A DNA stretch of 64,000 nt from Polaribacter sp. Q13 (GTDB lineage Bacteria > Bacteroidota > Bacteroidia > Flavobacteriales > Flavobacteriaceae), in the NCBI RefSeq assembly GCF_016858305.2, contig NZ_CP074436.1:2996001-3060000 (forward strand). The letters are read 5' to 3'. Shown one piece after another: positions 58,151 to 64,000 of the stretch. The first letter of the stretch is position 1. Every line of letters begins with the position of its first letter. A program made the position numbers and the translations under genes. The notes under the pieces were generated by a model. That model had not been told where the DNA came from, did not search any database, and saw nothing but the letters and a program-made list of their open reading frames with translations.

Positions 58151-60118
58151 TTGGGAAATATTGCGCTTAATAGAAAAAGAAGAAACAAAGAGAAGTACAA
58201 AAGAATTTTTGTGCTTCTCTTTTTCTTTATAGTTAGCAACAGTATTTTGTCTCAAGGGAATAAGAAGATAGAAAATATTTTAGCAGATAGTTTATTTAAC
58301 TTAAGTAGTAAAAATATTTTAGCAGGTAATTTTAAAAAAGCGCTTGAACATGTAGAGAACAGTTTAGAAATATACAAAAATTTAGAAAAGGCATCATCTA
58401 TTGGAAACTGTTTAAGTAAAATGGGGACAATATATTATTACCAAGGAAATTTTACCAAAGCATTATCATTATATGATGAAAGCATCACTTACTTTAAAAA
58501 GTCATCTTATAAAAAAGGAATTTCTTTTTCTAACAATAACAAAGGCGCTATTTATTACTATTTAGGTAATTACCCAAAGGCACTAGACCATTATAAAAAA
58601 GCATTAAAATTACATGAAGAATTAGGTAATAAAACACAGGCCGCAGGAACTATTAAAAATATAGGTGGTATTTATTTGGAATTGGAAGATTATAAAAATG
58701 CCATGAGTTACTTTCAAATAGCAAAAAAAACACTCGAAAAATCTTTGGACACTAAGACGCTTTCTCAGGTGTTAAATGGAATAGGAGAAATTTATACGCA
58801 ACAAGGTGATTATAAAAATGCAGAAATAAATTTTAAGGAGGGCCTACAACTAGCTAAAAAAACTACAGACAAACAAACAATAATAGAAGTGTTAATTGGT
58901 TTAGGTAAACTGTATAATCTTCAAGAAAAATACAAAGAGTCTTTAATGTACTATAAGCAATCCCTACAAATTTCAACCGAGATAAACAGTCCTATATTTA
59001 CAAGTATTTCAAAGGTTGCTATTGGTGGAATCAACTACAAGCAAGGCAAGAATAAATTGGCTATAAAAACGTGTAAAGAGGGTTTAGAAATAGCTAAAAA
59101 AATAAAAGTAATTTCAGTACAGAAAGACGCTTATGAGAATTTATACAAAATAACAAAGGGTATACATAAAAATAAATCTGCACTAGATTATTATGAGCAC
59201 ATGATTTTATTGGAAGATAGTTTAAATATAAAGAAAACTACGGACAAAATTTTAAATATGAAGTTTGAAAAGCAATTGCTTTTAGACAGTATTGCTCATG
59301 TAGATAAAGAAAAAAAGATACAGATAAGACACTTAGAAGAAGTAAATGAGAAAGAGAAACAACGAAATGTATTTATAGGCTCCGTCTTTTTAGTTCTTAT
59401 TATTGCTGTTGGTTTATGGAATAGATTGAGGTACACCAATAAATCGAAAGCCATTTTACAGATAGAAAAAGATCGTTCAGAGCACTTATTATTAAACATA
59501 CTTCCAGAAGAAATTGCTCAAGAGTTAAAAGAAAAAGGCTATGTAGATGCTCAAGATTTTGATAAAGCAACCATATTATTTACAGATTTTAAATCCTTTA
59601 CAGAAACAGCTTCTAAATTAACCCCTCAAGAATTGGTAGAAGAAATTAATGTGTGCTTTAAAGCATTCGATAATATTATGGAAACCTATTCCATAGAAAA
59701 AATAAAAACGATTGGTGATGCTTATATGGCGGCAGGTGGTTTGCCAAAACCAAGTATAAATTCTGTGAAGAAAACCATTATTGCAGCCTTAGAAATGCAG
59801 GCATTTACGGTAAAAAGAAAATTAGAAAACGATGCACAAGGTAAACCTGCTTTCGAAATGCGTGTGGGCATTCATGCAGGTCCAATTGTGGCAGGTATTG
59901 TAGGGGTTAAAAAGTTTCAATATGATGTTTGGGGAGATACTGTAAATACAGCAAGCCGTATGGAAAGTAACGGAGAAGTTGGCAAAGTAAATATCAGTCA
60001 AGATGTTTATGAGCTTATTAAGGAAGACAAAGAATTCTCTTTTGAATACCGTGGAAAAATTAAAGCAAAAGGAAAAGGGGCGTTAGAAATGTATTTTGTT
60101 AGTAAGACTCAACTTTAA
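58151..60118 (+). CDS. TPR-domain class III nucleotide cyclase, TTG start
   Basis: A 655-aa membrane cyclase. An in-frame TGA at 58145 and the lack of an early ATG leave TTG 58151 as the likely start. The N-terminus has a signal or anchor (RIFVLLFFFIVSNSILSQG), then about eight TPRs (35-350, e.g. YYQGNFTKALSLYDESITYF), a coiled coil, a transmembrane helix (about 398-418) and a cyclase domain (about 450-650). Metal Asp residues are in ILFTDFKSFT and KTIGDAYMAAGG; VWGDTVNTASRME is the transition-state region. The TPR part would face the periplasm. It follows the NHLP pair and may sense export or envelope state (inference). Confidence 0.86.
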   Translation: MGNIALNRKRRNKEKYKRIFVLLFFFIVSNSILSQGNKKIENILADSLFNLSSKNILAGNFKKALEHVENSLEIYKNLEKASSIGNCLSKMGTIYYYQGNFTKALSLYDESITYFKKSSYKKGISFSNNNKGAIYYYLGNYPKALDHYKKALKLHEELGNKTQAAGTIKNIGGIYLELEDYKNAMSYFQIAKKTLEKSLDTKTLSQVLNGIGEIYTQQGDYKNAEINFKEGLQLAKKTTDKQTIIEVLIGLGKLYNLQEKYKESLMYYKQSLQISTEINSPIFTSISKVAIGGINYKQGKNKLAIKTCKEGLEIAKKIKVISVQKDAYENLYKITKGIHKNKSALDYYEHMILLEDSLNIKKTTDKILNMKFEKQLLLDSIAHVDKEKKIQIRHLEEVNEKEKQRNVFIGSVFLVLIIAVGLWNRLRYTNKSKAILQIEKDRSEHLLLNILPEEIAQELKEKGYVDAQDFDKATILFTDFKSFTETASKLTPQELVEEINVCFKAFDNIMETYSIEKIKTIGDAYMAAGGLPKPSINSVKKTIIAALEMQAFTVKRKLENDAQGKPAFEMRVGIHAGPIVAGIVGVKKFQYDVWGDTVNTASRMESNGEVGKVNISQDVYELIKEDKEFSFEYRGKIKAKGKGALEMYFVSKTQL

Positions 60119-60121
60119 AAA

Positions 60122-60400
60122 GTTGCAAAGCAACGCATTTAAAGTTGTTAGACGAACTTATCCCGATGAATATCGGGATCTATTTAGATTATTTATTTTC
60201 TTTAAAACCCAATCGTCATTGCGAGCTTTACGAGGAAGACGAAGTAAACCTGAAGCAATCTGCCATTCCAACCTTGTCATTCCTGCGAAAGCAAGAATCT
60301 CAAATAAATAAGGTACTCAAATCGTACCAAACCCAGTCTTTTATCTAAAAGCGAAGCAATCTAACATCTATCTTCTTAAGAAATCAGTTCCGTCAGTTTC
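60122..60400. repeat. Intergenic repeats after the TPR cyclase
   Basis: A gene-free region of about 470 bp (60119-60588) starts with GTTGC-AAA-GCAAC and ATCCCGAT (60160-60167) / ATCGGGAT (60172-60179) hairpins, which may end the cyclase transcript. Next comes CGTCATTGCGAGCTTTACGAG with GAAGCAATCTGCC and a CTTGTCATTCCTGCG segment, a GTCATTGCGAG-type interspersed repeat known from many Bacteroidota (from memory). Short open frames here follow the repeat and are not genes. Confidence 0.65.
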
Positions 60401-60526
60401 TTTGGCATTTCTATCATTAATCTTCACAATACTTTTACATTATTAATAATTACAAAAAGACAACCAAACAGTAAGGTTTCAAATTTCGAGTACCAAATTA
60501 AAGAATACAGTTTTCTCAGTCTTTTT

Positions 60527-60560
60527 GTCATTTTTACACTTTTTTTTCAAAATATATTTA
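60527..60560 (+). promoter_or_regulatory. NHLP-type promoter 5
   Basis: CTTTTTGTCA (GTCA at 60527-60530), 22 nt, TATATTTA (60553-60560), 28 nt before the ATG at 60589. From TATATTTACACCATAG onwards it is the same as promoter 6, so this is a duplicated promoter. Confidence 0.62.
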
Positions 60561-60588
60561 CACCATAGTAAAACAAAAAAAATATAAT

Positions 60589-60915
60589 ATGGAAATCACA
60601 AAATCACAAAAATTACTGCAAAGTATTATTCAGAAAGCTTGGGAAGACGAAGCTTTTAAACAAGAATTAATTGCAAACCCTGTAAAAGTAATTGAAGAAT
60701 TAACAGGAGAGAAAATTAATCTACCTGAAGATAAAACATTGGTAGTAAAAGACCAAACAGATGATTCTGTTATATATATCAATATCCCGGCAAAATTAAA
60801 TTTAGATGATGTAGAATTAACTGAAGAGCAATTAGAAGCTGTAGCTGGTGGTTTTGATTATGGCTGGACGTTTTTTAATATACTTTTGAATGGGTTAGGA
60901 AAAGGTAATGACTAA
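60589..60915 (+). CDS. NHLP leader peptide family precursor
   Basis: A 108-aa precursor. Leader markers: IIQKAWEDEAFKQELIANP, VVKDQTDDSVIYINIPA and VELTEEQLEAVAGG. The core is FDYGWTFFNILLNGLGKGND, aromatic and Gly-containing, no Cys. It has its own promoter (60527) and is followed by another promoter before the next copy. The first 60 leader residues are nearly identical to those of the next gene, so the two arose by recent duplication with core replacement. Confidence 0.88.
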   Translation: MEITKSQKLLQSIIQKAWEDEAFKQELIANPVKVIEELTGEKINLPEDKTLVVKDQTDDSVIYINIPAKLNLDDVELTEEQLEAVAGGFDYGWTFFNILLNGLGKGND

Positions 60916-60938
60916 CCTGCAGTTTTGTCAGTATTTCT

Positions 60939-60972
60939 GGCATTTTTATACAGATTCTTAAAAATATATTTA
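60939..60972 (+). promoter_or_regulatory. NHLP-type promoter 6
   Basis: TTCTGGCA (GGCA at 60939-60942), 22 nt, TATATTTA (60965-60972), 28 nt before the ATG at 61001. It probably drives the run of seven precursors to 63246, which have only 17-25 bp between genes. Confidence 0.62.
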
Positions 60973-61000
60973 CACCATAGTAAAACAAAAAAAATATAGG

Positions 61001-61330
61001 ATGAAAATTACAAAAACACAAGAGTTACTGCAAAGTATTATTCAGAAAGCTTGGGAAGACGAAGCTTTTAAACAAGAATTAATTGCAAACCCTGTAAAAG
61101 CAATTGAAGAATTAACAGGAAAGAAAATTAATCTACCTGAAGGAAAAACAATCGTAGTAAAAGATCAAACAGATAAAACTTCTTTATTTATTAACATTCC
61201 TGCTCAACCAAATATGGAAAACATGGAGTTAACTGAAGCGCAATTAGAAGCTGTAGCGGGAGGTAGTGCTATACCTATGGATAATTACGATAGTCCTTTT
61301 ATTCATTGGATTTCTAAGATTTTTAACTAA
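61001..61330 (+). CDS. NHLP leader peptide family precursor
   Basis: A 109-aa precursor, first of seven in a row. Leader markers: IIQKAWEDEAFKQELIANP, VVKDQTDKTSLFINIPA and MELTEAQLEAVAGG. The core SAIPMDNYDSPFIHWISKIF plus a final Asn holds two Pro, one His and one Trp, no Cys. The leader is a near copy of the gene at 60589. Confidence 0.88.
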   Translation: MKITKTQELLQSIIQKAWEDEAFKQELIANPVKAIEELTGKKINLPEGKTIVVKDQTDKTSLFINIPAQPNMENMELTEAQLEAVAGGSAIPMDNYDSPFIHWISKIFN

Positions 61331-61347
61331 AAATAAATAATAAAATT

Positions 61348-61707
61348 ATGAAAATTACAAAAGAACAGCAAGTATTACAACAAGTAATAAACGAAGCATG
61401 GGAAAATGTAGATTTTAAGAAAAAGTTAATGGCAAACCCAGAAGTTGCTATTGAAGAACTAACAGGAGCAAAGTTAAACATTCCAGAAGGAAAAACCTTT
61501 GTAGTAAGAGACCAAACAGATGAATCTACAGTATATATAAATATTCCAGCAGAACAAAAATTGGAGAATGTAGAATTGAATGAAGAGCAATTAGAAGCTG
61601 TAGCAGGTGGAAAAGCTGGTTATGGGTATGTATTTCCGATAGATCCTATTTTTATCTTTCCTGGACCTCCACAACCGATTGTAGATCCAGTTTTTCCTAC
61701 AAGATAA
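61348..61707 (+). CDS. NHLP leader peptide family precursor, Pro-rich core
   Basis: A 119-aa precursor of a second leader subtype (KEQQVLQQVINEAWENVDFK, VVRDQTDESTVYINIPAEQK, VELNEEQLEAVAGG). The 31-residue core is Pro- and aromatic-rich (eight Pro, ending PIVDPVFPTR) with no Cys, a composition unlike the other cores and reminiscent of proline-rich peptides. Three consecutive genes share this leader subtype (61348, 61731, 62123). Confidence 0.87.
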   Translation: MKITKEQQVLQQVINEAWENVDFKKKLMANPEVAIEELTGAKLNIPEGKTFVVRDQTDESTVYINIPAEQKLENVELNEEQLEAVAGGKAGYGYVFPIDPIFIFPGPPQPIVDPVFPTR

Positions 61708-61730
61708 ATAACAATTACAAATCAATAATT

Positions 61731-62099
61731 ATGAAAATTACAAAAGAACAACAAGTATTACAACAGGTAATAAATGAAGCGTGGGAAAATGCAGAGTTTA
61801 AGAAAGAGTTAATAGCAAACCCAGTAGCTGCTATTGAAGCACTAACTGGCGAAAAGTTAAATATCCCAGAAGGGAAAACCTTTGTAGTAAGAGATCAAAC
61901 AGATGAATCTACTGTGTATATTAATATACCTGCAGAGCAAAAGTTAGAGGATGTAGAATTGAATGAAGAGCAGTTAGAAGCGGTTGCTGGTGGAAATGTT
62001 TTCCTTCCATATTCAGGTCCTTTTGTAGGATTATTAGGTCTTGGAGCTGGAGGTCTTAAAAATCCAAGTGATATAACAATTATACAGCAAAATTCTTAA
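61731..62099 (+). CDS. NHLP leader peptide family precursor, Gly-rich core
   Basis: A 122-aa precursor with the same leader subtype as its neighbours (QQVINEAWENAEFKKELIAN, VVRDQTDESTVYINIPAEQK, VELNEEQLEAVAGG). The 34-residue core is hydrophobic with a Gly/Leu stretch (FVGLLGLGAGGLKNP) and a polar end (ITIIQQNS), no Cys. A second GG inside the core (about residue 107) is not preceded by leader-like sequence and is probably not a cleavage site. Confidence 0.87.
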   Translation: MKITKEQQVLQQVINEAWENAEFKKELIANPVAAIEALTGEKLNIPEGKTFVVRDQTDESTVYINIPAEQKLEDVELNEEQLEAVAGGNVFLPYSGPFVGLLGLGAGGLKNPSDITIIQQNS

Positions 62100-62122
62100 T
62101 ATAACTATTTAAAACCAAAATT

Positions 62123-62458
62123 ATGGAAATTACAAAAGAACAGCAAGTATTACAACAAGTAATAAACGAAGCATGGGAAAATGCAGATTTTAAGAAAAAG
62201 TTAATGGCAAACCCAGTAGATGCCATTGAAGAATTAACTGGCGAAAAATTAAACATCCCAGAAGGAAAAACCTTTGTGGTAAGAGACCAAACAGATGAAT
62301 CTACTGTGTATATTAATATACCTGCAGAGCAGAAGTTAGAGGATGTAGAATTGAATGAAGAACAACTAGAAGCAGTTGCAGGTGGTTGTTGGGAACCTTA
62401 TGGTCCAGGAAACGATTCTCCTTTAGATGGCTTAATAAAAACATTTTTACCAAAATAA
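62123..62458 (+). CDS. NHLP leader peptide family precursor
   Basis: A 111-aa precursor of the same leader subtype (QQVINEAWENADFKKKLMAN, VVRDQTDESTVYINIPAEQK, VELNEEQLEAVAGG). The core begins directly with Cys (CWEPYGPGNDSPLDGLIK, then a hydrophobic end) and has three Pro. A Cys at the first released position is unusual in the set and would give a free N-terminal cysteine after C39 cleavage. Confidence 0.87.
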   Translation: MEITKEQQVLQQVINEAWENADFKKKLMANPVDAIEELTGEKLNIPEGKTFVVRDQTDESTVYINIPAEQKLEDVELNEEQLEAVAGGCWEPYGPGNDSPLDGLIKTFLPK

Positions 62459-62477
62459 TTTTAAAAAAAATACACGC

Positions 62478-62843
62478 ATGAAAATTACATTAGAACAACA
62501 AGAAAAAGGAAAAAAACTGCACCAAGAATTAGTGCAAAAAGCTTGGGAGAGTGCAACCTTTAAAGAGCAATTAATTAATAACCCAGAGATTGCTATTTCT
62601 GAAGTTACAGGTGTTACTTCTAAGCTTATAGAAGACACTAAAATAGTGGTTGAAGATCAAACAGACTCAAATATTATTTATTTGAATATTCCTCAAAAAG
62701 TGAATTTAGATGATTTTGAGTTGACTGAGGAGCAAATGGAAATGGTTGCAGGGGGAATACTTGTTTCTACAGCTTTAGCTTTAGCTGCTATTTATCTTAC
62801 TTGTTTCGGAACGGGGGTAGCTGTATACGCTGCAACACATTAA
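62478..62843 (+). CDS. NHLP leader peptide family precursor, membrane-active-like core
   Basis: A 121-aa precursor of a third leader subtype (QKAWESATFKEQLINNP, VVEDQTDSNIIYLNIPQ, DFELTEEQMEMVAGG). The 28-residue core is almost entirely hydrophobic (ILVSTALALAAIYLTCFGTG followed by VAVYAATH), with one Cys and a GxxxA-like pattern. It resembles pore-forming bacteriocin or circular bacteriocin sequences in composition only. Confidence 0.87.
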   Translation: MKITLEQQEKGKKLHQELVQKAWESATFKEQLINNPEIAISEVTGVTSKLIEDTKIVVEDQTDSNIIYLNIPQKVNLDDFELTEEQMEMVAGGILVSTALALAAIYLTCFGTGVAVYAATH

Positions 62844-62868
62844 ATAATAATTTTAAAAATAGATTAGA

Positions 62869-63246
62869 ATGAAAGTTACATTAGAGCAACAAGAGAATGG
62901 ACAAGAGTTACTTCAAACATTAGTAACTAAAGCATGGGAAAGTAAAACTTTTAAAGAACAGTTAATTAAAAACCCAAAAACTACAATTGAAAGTGTTACA
63001 GGTGAAAAAATGAACTTAGTCGAAAACGAAAGATTAATTGTAGAGGATCAATCAAATACGGATATTATTTATTTAAATATTCCTCAAAAAATAAATTTAG
63101 AAAATTTTGAATTAACAGATGAACAATTAGAATTAGTATCGGGAGGTCTAATCATAACAGCACTAGCTTTAGCTGGTTATTGTTTATTGGGTCTTGCTAT
63201 TGGTGGAGCAGGTTATGGAGTATGCTCACTTATTGACCAAAGGTAG
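62869..63246 (+). CDS. NHLP leader peptide family precursor, membrane-active-like core
   Basis: A 125-aa precursor, the last of the run, with the third leader subtype (TKAWESKTFKEQLIKNP, VEDQSNTDIIYLNIPQ, NFELTDEQLELVSGG). The 32-residue core has a long hydrophobic Gly-rich part (ALAGYCLLGLAIGGAGYGVC) with two Cys about 14 residues apart and a polar end, so a disulfide is possible. With 62478 it may form a two-peptide pair (inference from adjacency and similar leaders). Confidence 0.87.
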   Translation: MKVTLEQQENGQELLQTLVTKAWESKTFKEQLIKNPKTTIESVTGEKMNLVENERLIVEDQSNTDIIYLNIPQKINLENFELTDEQLELVSGGLIITALALAGYCLLGLAIGGAGYGVCSLIDQR

Positions 63247-63439
63247 TACCAGGTTGTTTAGACCATAAGTATTCTTATGGAATTAGACATTATTTAAAAT
63301 AAACTTCCTCGACTCAAAGGTACGAGGTGTTAAACAGGAAAATTCCTTTTTTCATTTCGATGCAGAGCTTCGGAGAATTAAACCCAAAAATTAATTAAAT
63401 AGTTTCTCTATATACGAGAAATCATATATATATTTGCTT
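63247..63439. other. Intergenic region with a small hairpin
   Basis: About 190 gene-free bases. A CCTCG (63308-63312) / CGAGG hairpin with loop ACTCAAAGGTA may end the precursor transcript. A CATTTCGATGCAGAGCTTCGGAG stretch (near 63353) resembles the GTCATTTCGA-type interspersed repeats of this genome. No NHLP-type promoter box was found. Confidence 0.45.
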
Positions 63440-63637
63440 ATGAAGAATAAAAAAAATTTGTTACTTATTGGGATTTTTTTAATGCTTTTTGGAAATTTTT
63501 TTCTTTTATTTAAATATTATCTTATAAGTATATTTGTTTTTATTGCTGCAATAATGATACTTGTTATTTATATTTTCAGTAAAGCAAAGAATAAAAGTAA
63601 AGAAGGAATTGAAAAAAAAGATAAGAACACTCCTTAA
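63440..63637 (+). CDS. Small two-helix membrane protein
   Basis: A 65-aa protein starting MKNKKNLLLIGIFLMLFGNF at ATG 63440 (an in-frame TTG lies 6 bp upstream). Two hydrophobic helices (about 7-24 and 29-49) are followed by a Lys-rich cytoplasmic tail. Size, position after the precursor array and basic tail are compatible with a bacteriocin immunity protein, but no motif proves it. Its stop codon lies inside the following terminator hairpin. Confidence 0.65.
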   Translation: MKNKKNLLLIGIFLMLFGNFFLLFKYYLISIFVFIAAIMILVIYIFSKAKNKSKEGIEKKDKNTP

Positions 63638-63657
63638 ACCTGGAGTGTTCTTTTTTT
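63624..63657 (+). terminator. Rho-independent terminator
   Basis: AGAACACTCC (63624-63633) and GGAGTGTTCT (63642-63651) form a perfect 10-bp stem with an 8-nt loop, followed by TTTTTT. The stop codon of the small membrane protein is in the loop, so translation and termination may be coupled. Confidence 0.9.
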
Positions 63658-63811
63658 GATAAAAAATAACAACAATTTTTAATACCAATAGAGTGTTGCT
63701 TATCTAATAATTATTATAGTTTCTAGGTTTAATTCTTCAAAAATTATTACTCTTTTAAGTGCCTCAATAGACAGCTTTTTTGTTTTTATCATATGTTTAA
63801 AATAAAGCAAT

Positions 63812-63819
63812 TATATTTG
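63812..63819 (+). promoter_or_regulatory. Candidate -7 element before the right-edge transporter gene
   Basis: TATATTTG is a perfect TAnnTTTG match 22 nt before the ATG at 63842. No GNCA box lies 22 nt upstream, so this gene is apparently not under the NHLP-type promoter. Confidence 0.5.
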
Positions 63820-63841
63820 ATTTTTTAGAATACTAAGTAAA

Positions 63842-64000
63842 ATGGCAAACTTTCCTCATTATAGACAATATGACAGTAAAGACTGTGGGCCTACTTGTTT
63901 AAAAATTATTGCCAAGCATTATAAAAAAACCATTGGCATAGAACAATTACGCAAACTGAGTGAAACTACAAGAGTAGGAAGTAGCTTGTTGGGTATTAGT
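63842..64000 (+). CDS. C39-peptidase ABC transporter, 3' end outside the window
   Basis: The first 53 residues of a peptidase-containing ABC transporter (bacteriocin/lantibiotic exporter). FPHYRQYDSKDCGPTCLKII is the typical start of the C39 domain, with catalytic Cys in DCGPTCL, and is more like SunT/LagD-type exporters than the C39 domain at 48171 (VECGAAAL). It may export the small GG peptides or the Cys-free lanthipeptide-like precursor, or serve precursors right of the window. The gene runs off the edge. Confidence 0.85.
   Translation, partial: MANFPHYRQYDSKDCGPTCLKIIAKHYKKTIGIEQLRKLSETTRVGSSLLGIS

Noticed and set aside
60096..60348. Two short open frames after the TPR cyclase
   Set aside because: They follow the GTCATTGCGAG-type repeat and differ by frame only; such repeats give open frames by composition.
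43630..60972. Sigma-54 promoters for the NHLP genes
   Set aside because: Some boxes look like TGGCA, but the required GC element 10 bp downstream is absent and the conserved partner lies 22 nt away as TATNTTTA.

Overview
The window is about 64 kb of AT-rich chromosome from a Bacteroidota bacterium, most likely a marine Flavobacteriaceae member (Polaribacter/Tenacibaculum-like). The evidence is the TAnnTTTG type -7 promoter elements, weak Shine-Dalgarno sequences, DUF4202 beside nirBD, a fused assimilatory nitrate reductase, AraC regulators with TPR domains, and interspersed repeats of the GTCATTTCGAC type. No rRNA or tRNA genes were recognised. The genus is an inference.

Layout. (1) 1-3.8 kb, housekeeping: the end of an alpha/beta hydrolase, an S41 C-terminal processing protease, a dCMP deaminase and a HupE/UreJ-type membrane protein. 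(2) 4.0-20.2 kb, a nitrate/nitrite assimilation island: nirB, nirD, DUF4202, a NarX-like sensor kinase, a NarL-like response regulator, a NarK-type transporter, a nitrate reductase fused to a flavin reductase and BFD domain, a nitrite-reductase-like/rubredoxin protein and an outer-membrane porin. ATACGTA boxes precede nirB, the response regulator and the transporter. An IS110-family element sits inside one unit of a 120-bp tandem repeat between kinase and regulator. Removing 9590-10865 restores the exact period, so the ends are defined to within one base. Its 5' non-coding end has the look of a bridge RNA.

(3) 21.3-35.0 kb, an integrated element: tyrosine integrase, excisionase-like HTH protein, a replication-like module (HTH protein and DnaC-like ATPase) and an iteron-like AT-rich region. 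These are followed by a tightly packed six-gene operon: AbiEi, AbiEii, a protein with two GHKL ATPase domains, a receiver-domain protein, an unknown His-rich protein and an adenine DNA methyltransferase without a visible nuclease. This looks like an unusual, possibly undescribed defence operon in which a two-component-like signalling pair is joined to DNA modification and an AbiE toxin pair. A decayed ATP-binding protein gene follows.

(4) 35.0-42.5 kb, a RiPP locus on the minus strand: a split class I lanthipeptide dehydratase (LanB), a membrane AraC regulator with TPRs, a 51-aa precursor whose predicted core has no cysteine, and a prolyl-oligopeptidase lipoprotein. No cyclase (LanC) is visible. 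A 15-bp operator-like sequence is shared by the dehydratase and precursor upstream regions.

(5) 42.6-64 kb, a large NHLP (nitrile-hydratase-like leader peptide) secretion locus: an AraC-type regulator, a small GG-leader peptide, ten intact and one nonsense-mutated NHLP precursors with near-constant leaders and unrelated short cores, a complete export machine (cyclic-nucleotide-binding protein, TolC, HlyD, C39-peptidase ABC transporter, second ABC transporter), a putative zinc metallopeptidase and two class III nucleotide cyclases. Six transcription units here, including the export operon, share an upstream GNCA-type box exactly 22 nt before a TATNTTTA-type element, which suggests one dedicated regulon. 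The right edge cuts a further C39-peptidase gene.
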